A DNA stretch of 64,000 nucleotides, taken from the NCBI GenBank assembly GCA_026018925.1, contig JAKSZU010000011.1:5027985-5091984 (forward strand), read 5' to 3'. This stretch comes from Tupaia tana (lineage: Eukaryota; Chordata; Mammalia; Scandentia; Tupaiidae). Numbering within the stretch: position 1 is the stretch's first letter; each line of letters starts with the position of its first letter. Made by a program: the position numbers and the translations under genes. Below are positions 1 to 39,892 of the stretch, piece after piece. The notes under the pieces are model-generated. The model had not been told where the DNA came from. It saw only the letters and a program-made list of their open reading frames with translations, and made no database searches.

Positions 1-140
1 ATAAAATAACAAGTAATAAGTCATTAGCAAAAAGGTTTAAGTGAGAAATGCCCACTAAAATGATATATAACACAAAATTTACTTAATAATGTATTCCAAT
101 ACCAAATGGCAAATTTGAACAATACAAAAACCGTACTTAC

Positions 141-394
141 TTTTTTTTTTGAAGAGGTTTTTGCTATAGGGCGCATGTGCTCGCCAGACAGAGAGAGACA
201 GAGAGACAAAGTGAGAAATCACCCCCCAGGGGGATGGCCATGCTGCAATCCCTTCTCCTCCATTCTCCTCTCGGGATCTTGGGCATGCATGCACATGCGC
301 CCAGAGTGAGTTTAATCCACCGGGTCTGGGACGCGAACTGCGGTCAACTAGAGGGGAGTCCAGAGACATAGCCATTATGCTAACTGCTGGTTCC
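141..394 (-). mobile_element. SINE-L copy
   Basis: Oligo(T) start and the full body through CTAACTGCTGGTTCC. A diverged target duplication of about 12 bp flanks it (CGTACTTAC / TGTAATTAC). Confidence 0.85.
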
Positions 395-1169
395 AAAAAC
401 TGTAATTACTTTTACACCAACCTATATGTCCTCCCTGGTCTTGCCTTGTTGCACAGATATACTGAGATAAATCCAGGGGCTACCCTACTGGGAAAATAGA
501 TCTAGCTAAGAGTCAGTATGAACCACTTCAAATGTGAATTGAGTCACCATGTGACTAGAACTTCATGTGTGCTCCCTGGCAACACCAATATTAAGAACTT
601 GCCAAATGAGTCTAACCCAAATGCTGATCAATAGGAGTGGGGTCAAATTAAAGTGTTCTTTCAATAAGGCCATACATGTTTACTCAATCATTTTATAATA
701 AAGTCTGTGACATCTAAGTCTTAGAAGTTAATGTTTTTAACATGCTAGGAAGTAGAAGAAACTGTCTTTAAATACATGCCAAATATAATGACTACAAGTT
801 TATAATCCCATGTAAAAGTTTTGAAAAGCATAATAAATTTGAGCTGGGAGGACTCTGATGTGGTTAAACCAATGAGAATAAAAAGGAAATTGTCTGGACA
901 GCAGAAGACTTCATTTGAGGCATTTTACAGAATTATGCCTTTGTTACTCATATGCGGCCCTTGTAGTGTTTTTAATATTTTTTACTAGTTTAGAGCAGAA
1001 GTATGAGGCAGTTTATTATTCTATTGTAAATAATGTAAAATAGGCTCCTATAATTTTCCTACTGAACTCATGACTTTTTAAGAACTGAAATTACATGGAA
1101 AATACTCATGTTCTTAATCCTTTGAAGTCACATAATTCACAGAAAGTATTGAGGATAAAAAGAGGCGTA
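395..1169. other. Unassigned AT-rich intergenic sequence
   Basis: No coding, RNA or recognisable repeat signal. Ends where an L1 3' end begins. Confidence 0.5.
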
Positions 1170-1560
1170 GTAAAGCCAGGGCTTTTGACAGGAAGTGGAT
1201 GAATATGGAAGATTTACTGCTGAGTGAAGCAAGCCAGGCTATGAAGGAGAGGCATTGTATGTCCCCCACTTAATATATACCAAGTGTCCACACTCTGTGA
1301 CTGAAACTAATTGACTAAAGGATATAGAAACACAGTATATAGATGTAAATACCAGATATGGTATGAAAGAGGAGGGTCTGAGGAAGGACATCTAGAAGAA
1401 AAATAGGGAGGCAAAGCATTAATGGTGCAAAGAAATGTGGTATTATCTGTTGAAGATATTTTGTAGTTTTATCAATTGTACTAGGGAGAAATGTTCACCT
1501 GTTGACATATCCATTTTGTAAGCCAAATAAATGTGATTGAATGTATAAAAGAAAATGAAA
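1170..1560 (+). mobile_element. L1 3' end, 5' truncated
   Basis: Matches the last codons of ORF2 and the 3'UTR of the L1 at 46,950-48,420 (GAATATGGAAGATTTACTGC ... TGTTGAAGATATTTTGT ...). Ends in an A-rich tail. Confidence 0.8.
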
Positions 1561-1575
1561 TATAAAGAGGCATGG

Positions 1576-1875
1576 TAGGGGCCAGTTGCTGGTAGAGTGG
1601 TTAAGGGGCTAGACATGCTCTACCATGGTTTGAATCCTGATCCTGGCATCTTGAAAATCACGCTAGGTGTTTATGCTCAAAAATCCCAAGAGGAGATTGG
1701 AGGATAAGGGATTGCAGTGTGGACATCCCTCCTGGGGAATTACCTCTTACCTTTCTTCTCTCTGTCTCTCTTCAGCAAGTGAATGTGCCCAATGGCAAAA
1801 ACAAAAACAAAACAAACAAACAAAAAAAAACCCCACAAAAAAACAAAACAAAAAAATCAAACCAACAAACAAAAG
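1576..1875 (+). mobile_element. SINE-L copy, diverged
   Basis: tRNA-like head GGGGCCAGTTGCTGGTAGAG, B-box relative GGTTTGAATCC, body and a long A-rich CAAA-type tail. Confidence 0.8.
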
Positions 1876-1897
1876 GCATTTTTAAGACAAAATATTT

Positions 1898-2129
1898 ATT
1901 TGTTTATTTTTAAGACAGATTTTTGGTCTAGGGCACATGTGCTTGCTGCACACACATTAGAAGTGAGAAATCACCACCCGGGAGGGGTGGCCACACTCTG
2001 GAGTTTAGGCATGCATGCATGCATGCATGTACACTGAGCATGAATTTCAAGCCATTGGATCCAGGACTCAAACTATGGTTGGCTATGTAGAAGTCCAGCC
2101 CCACAACCACTTTGCCACCTGCTGGCCCC
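1898..2129 (-). mobile_element. SINE-L copy with perfect target duplication
   Basis: Flanked by a 14-bp direct repeat, AAGACAAAATATTT, at 1,884 and 2,130. Contains a short (ATGC)n run near 2,010. Confidence 0.88.
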
Positions 2130-2144
2130 AAGACAAAATATTTT

Positions 2145-3269
2145 GAAGCAATGTTTGTTCTAAGTTGACTTCAGGGTCCCAAAAATGATCTAAAAAATAA
2201 ATGAATGGTTGTTTTGAATTTACTGTAGTAAATGGAAAACACTTACCAAAAGTGAGCATGTCTGACAACTACATATCATGTGTCCCTGGGGAAGTTACTT
2301 ATTTCCTCAAATACAAATTTTTAAATCTTTCTTATAGGCAGAAATACTTTGACAAACTACCTGGGCAAACTAGCAGGATAGAGAGATCAGCAGCATATCT
2401 CTAGATGTCATATTTGATGACAAACTAGGATTTGGAGACCTCAGACTCTAGAAATAATTGAGTAGAGACTAAAGGAATGGGAGCTTATTTAGAGAGCAGT
2501 ATAGAGAGATCCTCTAGATGTGTCAAAGTATTCACCACAGACTCACATCTTCAAGACTCCTTTAACAAGTAATACTTCCTAGGCTCTTGTCTAATCTTCT
2601 TGACACAACTCATCTTTCCCTTCTGAAAGCAGGCTTGAACCTTCTTCACAATAACACCCATTTGTTGATAGTTTTAGAAGGCAGTAACATTCTAATACAT
2701 TCACTCCAGACAGTAAATGTAACTGTGGGTCAGGCAAAGCTAGGATCTTCCTCTTTTAAAGATTGTTCTGCCTTGGCTCTGAAACACTAGAGAGAGGGTT
2801 CAGACCATAGCACTGTTCTTTTAGGTGGGATGATTCCTATTCGTAGGGCACCCTCCTTCAAACTTTGTAATACCTACTTTATGCTAAAGAAAAGAAAACC
2901 ACCAACCAGTACTCCTATGTCTCAGGAAACCATGTTTTACACAAACTTCTCTGAACCAAAAAAGAAGTGCTACATTGGCTGTTAAATTCAGGAGGGACCA
3001 GGAACTTCATTTGCTGAGGGGACACCAAGAAACCCCGCAAACCTATCTGCCACTAAATAAGATTTGGTCTTTGCACACTTCACAATGACTTTTCTGGGAA
3101 TCTGGGGACACCACATTAGTACTTCTAACATTCCCAGATTACAGATGGGTAAAATGCATATCATTTATCTTCATAACGATTCTCAGGGCAGAGCTGGAAT
3201 GCCAATTTGTTGTAGGAGACAGAGACCATAGGGTATAGGCCCAAAATGGAATTACAAAATGGCTAAGTT
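2145..3269. other. Unassigned unique-looking sequence
   Basis: No convincing exon, RNA gene or repeat family recognised. Short open frames here lack domain signatures. Confidence 0.4.
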
Positions 3270-3384
3270 GGTTTTTGCCTTAGGGAGCATTTGCTGGCCA
3301 GAAGAGAGAGTAGATAGAGAATGAGAAATGAAAAATGACCCCCTTCCCCTAGGGAGGATGGGCAAGAAACAATCCTTTTTCTCC
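3270..3384 (-). mobile_element. SINE-L fragment, truncated at an LTR
   Basis: Contains the tail half of the SINE (TTTTTGCCTTAGGGAGCAT ... ATCCTTTTTCTCCTG). It stops exactly where the LTR-like sequence begins and its head is not found on the other side. Confidence 0.6.
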
Positions 3385-3798
3385 TGTAAAATAAGATAAT
3401 GATTTTTATGGCCCAAAGCCTCTAGTCAAAGAATCTCCTGACCTCCTTTCCTATCCACTCTAACATAAGGAGACTAACTGGACATGTATAGTATGTGTCC
3501 CTGAGGGGAATCCAAGTACAAACCCCACCTAAAAACTAGCTTGAACAAAGCCCCTCTGACCCACATAAAGGCCCGTTGCCTTGGAGGCAAGCAGACAAAA
3601 AAAATAAATTAATTAATTTTAAAAAAAAACTCAAAAAAGCAAACCCCTCACCCAAGTTCCTCCTCTGCAATGTATTTTCTGAGACCCCTCTCTTCTTGGG
3701 AGCTGTTTTTCCTTTCATTTGCTTCAATAAACTCCTCACATTGCTATATCTACATTGAGTCTGGGTTTCTACTTCTTCCTGAGCGTGTCTCACTCCAG
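3385..3798 (+). mobile_element. Solo LTR of an ERV1-like endogenous retrovirus
   Basis: Begins TGTAAAATAAG. Contains a GGGAGCTGTTTTTCCTTTC motif before the polyadenylation signal AATAAA at about 3,726, then a GT-rich end and closes near TCTCACTCCA. This is gammaretroviral LTR organisation. Borders are approximate and no clean target duplication was found. No internal viral genes accompany it. Confidence 0.55.
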
Positions 3799-4189
3799 GT
3801 GCCCGACATGATCACCCCTACGCCCTGTTTGTGCATTAAACTCACACCCAGTCCCCATGTGTTCATGCAGTCTGCATCTCACTGACTGGCTCCTCCCACC
3901 TGTTTGCGAGGCTTTTGGAAACAGGTTTCGCTCTTGTGGACACGCACCGGCCTCTAGCAGCTCACCGTCTTTGAAAAAGCAGTCATGAACCTCAGGGTTC
4001 TAGGGGACCCGGGACCTGTGGATCCTACAGGTAAGGTCACCCTCCCAGATGCCGCTCCAGTCCAGGCTCGTACCTGCAGGAACTTATTCATCTGCCCGAC
4101 CGAGATCCACCTGCGTTTGTGCTCCCACCCCAGTCCTGCTCCTCGGAATCTTGCAAGGTCTCTCACCCGTTACCAACATTCAGGCACGG

Positions 4190-4436
4190 GGACAGCAAAC
4201 CACACCCCAACAAACAGCAGCTGAAACAGCAAAGAAAGGAACTTCCGACTTAAGATGGCAGTGGCGCCTAGGAGCACATGCGCAGAAGGAACCCAGAAGG
4301 GGTCTCTCGGTCCTATGCGGGTCACGTTACTGGAGGACGGGACTTCATTTCCCACAAGGCTCTGCGCCAATTTTTTAGCCATCGACGTCATAAACTTCCT
4401 CCATTCGCCAGGAAGCAGTCTTCCTGCCTGTGGACT
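4190..4436 (+). promoter_or_regulatory. Candidate promoter and 5'UTR of the KRAB zinc-finger gene
   Basis: This is the only stretch of elevated CpG and GC content for thousands of bases. It contains ACTTCATTTCCCACAAGGC near 4345, which resembles the ZNF143 (SBS) element. GACGTCAT near 4385 is a CRE-like octamer. AAGATGGCAG near 4253 and ATGGCGGCG at 4437 are YY1-type motifs, and ACTTCCG near 4242 is ETS-like. Such combinations are typical of TATA-less vertebrate ZNF promoters. No TATA box is seen. The transcription start cannot be placed from sequence. The upstream part (3800-4190) is moderately GC-rich with no recognised element. Confidence 0.6.
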
Positions 4437-32228
<27,792 letters not shown>

Positions 32229-32488
32229 TTTTTTTGAGAGGTTTTCACTATAGGGCGCGTGTGCTCGCCAGACAGACAGAGAGAGACATAGAGACAGAAA
32301 GTGAGAAATCACCCCCCGGGGGGATGGTCACGCCACAATCCCTTCTCCTCCATTCTCCTCTCGGGATCTTGGGCACGCACGCACATGGGCCCGGCGTAAG
32401 TTTTAAGCCACCGGGTCTGGAATGCGAACCGCGGTTGACTATATGGGAGTCCAGCGACATAGCCATTATGCTAACTGCTGGTTCCCAA
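32229..32488 (-). mobile_element. SINE-L inserted into the tail of the SINE-S
   Basis: Perfect 12-bp duplication, AATAAAATAATT, on both sides; CpG-rich and therefore young. Confidence 0.92.
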
Positions 32489-32990
32489 TAAAATAATTAT
32501 TTAAAAAATCAAGATCCAACTCACACTGGAGAGAAATCATATGCATGTCCTCTGTGTGGGAAAGCCTTTATTCAGAGTGGTAATATTATAAAAAACAAAT
32601 TGAACTCACTGAACAGAAACCACATACATGACATCTCTGTGGGAAAGCCTTTAGTACAGCTTCTAAATATAGACAGAGAGAATGCATATTGGAAGGAAAC
32701 TATACAAATGTCATCTGGGTGGGAAAGGCTTTAGCAGTTCTCCCCTTAGGCAACATGAGAAAACAGACACTGGAGAGAGACCATATGAATGTCATCTATT
32801 TGTGGAAGTCTTTACACATACCTCCTACCTTATGAAGCACAATCAAACACACAGTGGAAAGAAATCATATGAATGTCCTTTATGTGGGAAAGGCTCCCAC
32901 AGTCCTTTTTCCCTTAGACAACATGAGAGAGTGCACACTGAAGAGAGACCATATTGAATGTCATTTGTGTAGGAAAGGCCACAAGTTAAT

Positions 32991-33189
32991 TTAATGAATA
33001 AGTAGGTTTAGCCAAGGCCATGTTGTAAAGATGTCTTCCCAGAGAAACAAGATGGTTTCCTGTAGCCAGTGTTTCTTCAAAAGGGTAAATTCCAGCATCC
33101 ATTTTTATAAAGAGTTGAGAAGACCACAGGGATATGGGGGTTGTAATAAAGAGAGTACATTGCTTAACATTTAAAAGAAATTTATATAT
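32991..33189. other. Possible 3'UTR of the zinc-finger gene
   Basis: Unique sequence after the decayed finger array, with an AATAAA near 33,146. Whether it is transcribed cannot be seen. Confidence 0.3.
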
Positions 33190-33290
33190 TTATTTGTTTT
33201 GATTTTCATGCCACCGGGTCAAGACCTGAGCTTTGGTAGGCCATGTGGGAGTCCAGTGCCTTAAGCAACATGCCACCTGCTGGCCGTTTG
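33190..33290 (-). mobile_element. SINE-S fragment
   Basis: Head half ending GCCACCTGCTGGCC. Confidence 0.7.
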
Positions 33291-33295
33291 GTTAG

Positions 33296-33405
33296 TCTTT
33301 CCTTTCCTTTCCTTTCCTTTCCTTTCCTTTCCTTTCCTTTCCTTTCCTTTCCTTTCCTTTCCTTTCCTTTCCCTTCCCTTCCCTTCCCTTCCTTCCTTCC
33401 TTCGG
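33296..33405. repeat. (CCTTT)n/(CCTT)n microsatellite
   Basis: About 110 bp of pyrimidine-only repeat. It makes an artefactual LSFPF-repeat frame. Confidence 0.97.
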
Positions 33406-33634
33406 TTTTTGTTATAGGACATGTGCGCTCACCAGAAAGACAGAGAGACAGAAAGCTAGAAACCAACCCCCAGGGGGAATGGCCATACCACAATCCCTTT
33501 TCCTCTCAGGAATGCACATGGGGATGCACACACATGTGCCCAGCGTTAGTTTAAGCCACTGGGCCTGGGACTTGAACTTCAGTCGACCACATGGGAGTCC
33601 AGTGATGTAGCAATTATGCTGTCTGCTGGTCCCC
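33406..33634 (-). mobile_element. SINE-L copy
   Basis: Its oligo(A) tail appears to have been the seed of the pyrimidine microsatellite. Confidence 0.82.
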
Positions 33635-34055
33635 TTTGGTTAATATTTTCAACATGAGCTTAGCTGTAGAACTTTTTCATGAGTTAAGTCTCCCAGAAAA
33701 CCAGCAGTTTCTCAAACAGTGTAAGTTCCCTGAATGACCAGAGCTTGAAACACCTTAAAGTGTTACCAGTAAATTTATAGCTTAGCCTGTGTCAGGTGCC
33801 CTGGTAAAGTTTCTTGTATATTGTTCAAGGTCACAAGGTAACAATGTACCTCTCAGGGCCTAGTCATTTTGAAATGTCATACAATTTTTTCCCCTGTGAT
33901 CTCTTATTTCCTTTATCCTGCTAACTTAGAATTTTGTTCTATTTTTACTAAAATTTTTAAGATATAACTACATTTTTATTTGAATTTTATTTTATTTTAA
34001 AAGAACATAAGATCTGGAAACAAGAATAGTGCATTACTTTTCATTTCTTTTTCTT
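33635..34055. other. Unassigned sequence
   Basis: Nothing recognised. Confidence 0.4.
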
Positions 34056-34205
34056 TTTTTTTTTTAATTGCCAGAGGGTGTGTGCTCTCCAGAGAAGACA
34101 GAGAGAGGGAGAAAGTATCAATTAATGGGGTGTGATTATACCACAATCCCTTCTACTTTATTTTTCCTTGTGCCCAGATTTTGGGCAGATATGCCTGGGG
34201 TGTTT
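34056..34205 (-). mobile_element. SINE-L fragment
   Basis: Tail half only, up to the TTTTGGGCAGATATGCC segment. Confidence 0.65.
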
Positions 34206-34257
34206 CACTTCCTCCCCCCCCCTCCCTTCTTTCCTTCTTTCTCTCTCTCTCTCTTTC

Positions 34258-34504
34258 TTAAAGCAGTTTTTGCCTTAAGGCACATGTGCTTGCTGAAGGG
34301 AGAGAGAGAAGACAGAGACAGGGAAAGAAATCACCACTCAGGGGATGGCCATGCTACAATCCTTTCTCCATTCTCCTCCTAGGATCTTGGGCATGTACAC
34401 AAATGTGCCTTATTTGATTTTCAAGCCACCAGGTCTGAGACTTGAACCATGGTCGGCCATGTTGGAGGCCAGCTATGTAAGCACTACACCATCTGCTGGT
34501 CCCT
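34258..34504 (-). mobile_element. SINE-L copy, old
   Basis: AGCAGTTTTTGCCTTAAGGC through CCATCTGCTGGTCCC; follows a (CT)n run. Confidence 0.8.
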
Positions 34505-34883
34505 GCCTGGAGTGCTTTTCAAACCTCTGGGACTGGGATTTAGACAGCAATTATCCCTGTGAACTCTGTGGCTTACTTAAACACTAGGTCTCGGGGCTAG
34601 CCTGTAATAATGTATTATATTAACAAGAAGAATTAGAAACAAGTAATTCATGATTTACTTTTATATAACCTAATCCTGAATTTGAAAGTTTTACAGCTTA
34701 AATATATATTAGTAATAAAAATTGCTGAAATCGTGGGCTAAGCATAACTGAAAAATTCTTGAAAGTATTTTATCATTAGCCACTGACTTTAAAATAACTT
34801 TATGCTACAAAAAATGATAGGAAAGTCCAGTCAAGTGGAAAACAAAAGAATCAAATGATTTCTCAAGATTTAAAATATCCTGG
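34505..34883. other. Unassigned sequence
   Basis: Nothing recognised. Confidence 0.4.
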
Positions 34884-35150
34884 GAACCAGCAGTTAGCGT
34901 AATGGCTATGTTGCTGGACTCCCACGTAGTTGACTGCAGTTTGTGTCCCGGACCCGGTGGCTTAGAACTCACGCCAGGCGCGTGTGTGTGCGTGCCCAAG
35001 ATCCCGAGAGGAGAATGGAGGAGAAGGGATTGTGGCATGACCATCCCCCCTGGGGGGTGATTTCTCGCTTTCTATCTCTATGTCTCTCTCTGTCTGGCAA
35101 GCGCACACACCCTATAGCGAAAACCTCTCAAAAATAAAATAAAATAAAAA
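34884..35150 (+). mobile_element. SINE-L copy
   Basis: Perfect duplication AGATTTAAAATATCCT on both sides. Confidence 0.9.
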
Positions 35151-35165
35151 GATTTAAAATATCCT

Positions 35166-35639
35166 AAATTATTAATAGATGAATTAGACAGTTCAGATAA
35201 TGATGAATAATTAGCAAAGTAGAAGATAGGTCAGAAGGAAATATGTAATGAATTAGCACAGTAAGACAAAAGGATAGAAAAATACAGCAGAGTGGTAAGA
35301 CAATGGAGCACAATGAAATATATGATTTATTTGTAACTGGAGTCACAGAATAGGGGAGGAAATGAAATAGAAAGTGATGAAAGATAACAAGCCATGGTGT
35401 CAAGCAAGCATTACAAAACCCAACAGCACAAACAAAACTACACCTTTGTACATCACAGATTGCTAAAAATCAGAGACAGAAGCTGAAAAATAACAGAAAG
35501 AAAACCCTCTGAGATAACAATAGTAAGATTGAGCCCTGATTGTCAACAGAAAAAGTGGAATCCAAAGACAGGAGTTCTTGAGTAAGCTAAAAGAATGAAA
35601 ATTAGAATTCTGTAAAGAGCAAAACAATGTGTGTGAGGT
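35166..35639. other. Unassigned sequence
   Basis: Purine-rich, no recognised gene or repeat. Confidence 0.4.
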
Positions 35640-35691
35640 TTTATTGTTCTTTTTGTTTTTAGGATATTGCCATATGGTGTATGCTCTCACT

Positions 35692-35726
<35 letters not shown>

Positions 35727-35830
35727 AACAGCGAGGGAAAGTGAGAAATCACCAAGTACTGGGTTCCAGCTCTAATGGTGGTCGGCTATGTGAGAATCCT
35801 GCACCGAGACCATGCCACCTGCTGACCCCC
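35640..35830 (-). mobile_element. SINE copy with (GA)n expansion
   Basis: Intermediate form; GA run at 35,692-35,727. Confidence 0.7.
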
Positions 35831-35872
35831 ACTTCTAAATATTTGTGTCTTAAGGTGTAACATTTATGTTAG

Positions 35873-36115
35873 GGCTAGCAGGTAGTATAGGGGTTAAGGA
35901 GCTGGACTGTCACATGACCGACCATGGTTCAAGTCCTAGACTGGACAGCTTGAAAATCGCACTGGGCACATGTATATGACCAAAATTCCAGGATGAGATT
36001 GAAGAAGTGATTGTGGCATGGCCATTCCCCCTGTGGAGTGATATCTTACTTTTACTGTCTCTCTCCCTTTTAGGTGAGCACACACCACATATAGCTAAAA
36101 CTTTAAAACAAAGAG
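35873..36115 (+). mobile_element. SINE-L copy, older subfamily
   Basis: Head AGGGCTAGCAGGTAGTATAGG, tail CATATAGCTAAAACTTTAAAA. Confidence 0.8.
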
Positions 36116-36430
36116 ACAAGGTAACATTTATATTTATGGTCCCAGATTCCTGTATTGCTAAGCCAGTCAGCTTTGTTTATTGCATTTTATGACCTGAATT
36201 CAGCATTCATTTGACAATGTGAGGTCCTAAGTCAAATTTTGAGATACCAAGATCTCTTCTGGTTGATGTTAAAAATAAGCCAAAGGTTCCTCTTTATCTA
36301 TCTATAAAATAGATAATATTTCTACTTATGTTCCATGGTTGTTGTGAGATTCGATTCTCTTAGTATATGTTCACTGTTTTCTAGATGAAAAGTACTGTAA
36401 AATGTAATGATTAAGACATAAGACAATATT

Positions 36431-36467
<37 letters not shown>

Positions 36468-36477
36468 GAAAATAATT
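36116..36477. other. Unassigned sequence with (TA)n run
   Basis: A (TA)n microsatellite lies at 36,437-36,463; otherwise nothing recognised. Confidence 0.5.
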
Positions 36478-36620
36478 TTTAAATTTAATTGTATTTATTC
36501 ACAGTATTATTACTTGTTTTAATTTGACCAGAGAGAGAAAGAAAACAAGCTACTAGGTCTGGGACTTGAACCCTAGTCAGCCATGTGAGACTCTAGCAAC
36601 TCAACCACCACACCAATTAT
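36478..36620 (-). mobile_element. SINE-S copy
   Basis: Short form, TTTAATTTGACCAGAGAGAG through CCACACCAATTAT; its last bases are cut by the next SINE. Confidence 0.75.
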
Positions 36621-36631
36621 CCTTCTCCCTT

Positions 36632-36879
36632 TTTTTTGAGAGAGAGATTTTTGCTATAGGGCATGTGTACTCACTGAAGAGACAGAGTCAGAAAGCAAAA
36701 ATTACCCCCGGTGGGATGGCCATGCCTCAATCCTTTCTCCATTCTCCTCTCAGGATTTTGGGCATGCAAGCACACATGCCTGGCATGAGTTTCAAGCCAC
36801 CAAGTTTGGGGCTCAAATCACAGTTGGCCAAGTGGGGGTTCAGCACGTTAACCACTATGGCACTTGGTGCCCCCAAACA

Positions 36880-36880
<1 letters not shown>
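36632..36880 (-). mobile_element. SINE-L copy
   Basis: GAGAGAGATTTTTGCTATAG through CACTTGGTGCCCC. Confidence 0.8.
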
Positions 36881-36918
<38 letters not shown>

Positions 36919-37156
36919 AGAGGTTTTTGCTATAGGATGCTTGCGCTCGCCAGACAGACAGAGAGACAGAAAGCGAGAAATCACCCCCCATGGGGGATGA
37001 CCACACCACAATCCCTTCTCTGTTCGCCTCTCGGGATCTTGGGAACGCACGCACATGCGCCCGGCGTGAGTTTTAAGCCACCGGGTCCGGGACGCAAACC
37101 TCAGTCGACTACATGGGAGTCCAGCGACATAGCCATTACGTTAACTGCTGGTCCCC
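36881..37156 (-). mobile_element. SINE-L copy, young
   Basis: T-run of about 36 nt; duplication CCCAAACAAGTTTT / CCAACAAACAAGTTTT. Confidence 0.9.
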
Positions 37157-37980
37157 CAACAAACAAGTTTTGAAGCCTTTTTTTTCCCTTTACTTTATTA
37201 TACTTTAAGGGTTAACTGGTGCTAGTAGCCTCTGTAACGTAATCTGTAACTCTTGTAACATAAGATCATAAACAAGCCTGTTTGCTTAGAAGAGGAAACT
37301 TAAACCACTTGCTTTTAGGCAATGGTAACCAAACTGCAACCAGATGGGTGTCCACAGAGAGCAATCTCAAGAGATTAGAATGTTTACTCAAGGGACCCTA
37401 TGCAACAGATTAAATTGGGACAATTGTAATGATGTTATAATTTAAAATAGTAGTTACTCTGAGATGTTTAGATTGTTTTGTTAAATAAGTACAGCTTAAA
37501 AAATATATTTTGTAGCTTCCCTTAGTCTATCAACATATGTTACAAATCTAAATTAACAGATTCGGTATTAAAGCATAGAATGATAAACATCAAATGAAAG
37601 GAAAAGGTGTACAGGACAGTTTTGGCAAATCGTTAGGGTAAGAGCATTACTGAAGTAGCTAAATTTATGTTATAGATAATGATGTGTGAAAGAGCAATGT
37701 AACATGCTGGAAGTCTCTGTTCTGGGAGGACTTGTGGGGGTGTTACTTCTCAGCCACTCCATGTGAGAAACTATGCACAGAAATGCTGCTAGATTTTAGC
37801 CAGCAACAGGAGTAAAACCCCTGAAAACAGTGAAGTTTTCTGTGGAAATGAGCCTCATAAGCAAGATGGAATCAGATTCTGCTTAGCTTGAAGATAAATG
37901 CTGATAGCATATCATGAGACATTATTAATTAGAATATTACCATTGTCACAAAGAATGAGGTTCAAGAATTATGGAGACAG
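37157..37980. other. Unassigned AT-rich sequence
   Basis: No recognised gene or repeat in 0.8 kb. Confidence 0.4.
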
Positions 37981-38222
37981 GGACCAGCAGTTAGTGTAAT
38001 GGCTATGTCGCTGGAATCCCACGTAATTGACCATGGTTCACGTCCTGGACCCGGTGGCATAAACTCAGGCTGGGCACGTGTGCGTGCGCACCCAAGATCC
38101 CGAGAGGAGAATGGAAGAGAAGGGATTGCGGCGTGGCTATCCCCCCTGGGGGGTGATTTCTCGCTTTCTGTCTGTCTGGCGAGCTCACGTGCCCTAAAGC
38201 AAAAACCTCTCAAAAAAACCCA
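37981..38222 (+). mobile_element. SINE-L copy
   Basis: Flanked by AATTATGGAGACA at 37,968 and 38,225; lacks part of the pyrimidine segment of the tail. Confidence 0.9.
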
Positions 38223-38234
38223 AAAATTATGGAG

Positions 38235-38794
38235 ACAAACAATCAGACTGCAATTGGAGGAGGATGCTGTGGGTTGAGAATAAACGCTGATGAGCGAACT
38301 TTGTCCCCAATTTGGATTAAAAGGAAAGGAAATAAAAGGAGTCTAAAGATGTTTTTTGGTTTTGTTTTTAAATTCTAATTTCATGTTGGGAGATAGTTTA
38401 ATCTGCTTAAATGCTAAACGATGGGTTAAATTCAGAGTGAGTAGTTTACAATAGTGTGCATTTTGCAGGAGACAAAAAGGCTGAAACACAAATTTAAGGA
38501 ATTTAGCTGGGATGAAAGTTAATAGCTTTCTTGTTATGGGGAGGACATAATCAATAAATATTAATACAGAATACTTGTTAATTAAATGGGTGAAAATTTC
38601 TGCATAGTTTATTTGTAAGATAGTTTTGAAACTATGTCATAAATTTTACAGTAAAGATGACGTGTGGAAATTCAGGAGGTATGGCAAGATTGAAACATGA
38701 TTTTTGAGCTTAGAAGGAAGAGATTGCCTTTCAAGACACTAAGATAACCAGACATTTTTGAGAAATGACCATAATGAACTGGGAAACAATAGAG
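38235..38794. other. Unassigned sequence
   Basis: Nothing recognised. Confidence 0.4.
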
Positions 38795-38962
38795 ATCTTT
38801 TTTTAAAAAAATTATTTTTAATTTCATTTATTCATTTACTTTTAATTTGACCAGGGAGAGACAGAGAAAGTGAGAAAGCAAGCCACCAGGTCTGGGGCTC
38901 AAACCATGGTCAGCCATGTGGGAATGTCCAGTGCCTTAACCACCACGCCACCTGCTGGTCCC
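38795..38962 (-). mobile_element. SINE-S copy
   Basis: Short form ending CACCTGCTGGTCCC; approximate duplication of ACAATAGA. Confidence 0.82.
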
Positions 38963-39225
38963 ATGACACAATAGAATTTTTACTATGCCCCATGATGGAG
39001 TTTTCTCCTGAGGATCAGGAATGTTAACAGTAGCACCTAATCTCTGCAGGCATAATTGTGCTCAAATATACCTTTGAAACCATATAATATTTAATATTGT
39101 CATATGTAGTTACATGGTGAGAACACAGTTATGTTCCCACTGACCCAAAATAAAGTCAGCCTTGGCTTCTCATTTCTTTTGTTAATACATTTTTCATGCT
39201 TTTTAGGGTTGGTTTTTCTTTTTTC

Positions 39226-39474
39226 TTTTTTTTGGAGAGGTTTTTGCTATAGGGCATGTGCGCTTGCCAGAAAGAGACAGAGAGGCAGAAAGGCAGAAAT
39301 CACCCCCCAGGGGGGGTGACCACGCCTCAATCCCTTCTCCATTCTCCTCTCAGGATCTTAGTCACATACACACATGCGCCCAGTGTGAGTTTAAGCCACT
39401 GGATCCAGGACTTGAACCGTGGTCAACTACGTGGGAGTTCAGCAACATAGCCATTACACTAACTGCTGGTCCCA
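39226..39474 (-). mobile_element. SINE-L copy
   Basis: Full length, TTTTTTTTGGAGAGG through CTAACTGCTGGTCCC. It appears to sit within an old L1 fragment. Confidence 0.87.
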
Positions 39475-39504
39475 GGGTAGCTTTTTCAACTAGTTCGTTA
39501 CTGG

Positions 39505-39600
39505 TTTTTATGTTGATTTTGTATCCAGTAACTTTAATTTCTTTATTACTTCTAAATTCTTTGGTGGAGTCTTTCTTTAATTTATCTTAGGACTGATCTG
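39505..39600 (-). mobile_element. Old L1 ORF2 fragment
   Basis: GTTGATTTTGTATCCAGTAA and TTTGGTGGAGTCTTTCTT are the reverse complement of a conserved L1 ORF2 segment. Confidence 0.6.
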
Positions 39601-39619
39601 CTTAAGATATGGGTCATAG

Positions 39620-39880
39620 TGGGACCAGCAGTTGGTGTAATGACTATGTCGCTGGACTCCCATGTAGTAGACTGCGGTTTGAGTCTCAGACCCGGTGGCT
39701 TAAACTCATGCTGGGCACCTGTGTGTGCACGCCCAAGATCCCGAGAGGAGAATGGAGGAGAAGGGATTGCGGGATGGCCAGTCCCCTGGGGGGTGATTTC
39801 TGCCTTTCTGTCTCTCTCTGTCTTTCTGTCAAGCGCATGTGCCCTATAGCAAAAACCTCTCAAAAAAGAAGAAAAAAAAG
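39620..39880 (+). mobile_element. SINE-L copy
   Basis: Duplication of TATGGGTC(A/G)TAGT on both sides. Confidence 0.9.
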
Positions 39881-39892
39881 TTATGGGTCGTA

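Noticed and set aside
2587..2790. 67-codon frame in unique sequence
   Set aside because: No start context, splice signals, domain or repeat of known protein; expected by chance.
3985..4224. Possible coding exon MNLRVLGDPGPVDPTG before a GTAAGG donor
   Set aside because: Open by chance in GC-rich sequence; the phase and a downstream partner cannot be shown. Kept only as a candidate non-coding exon in the LTR finding.
33243..33554. Open frame with LSFPF repeats
   Set aside because: Product of the (CCTTT)n microsatellite and adjoining SINE sequence.
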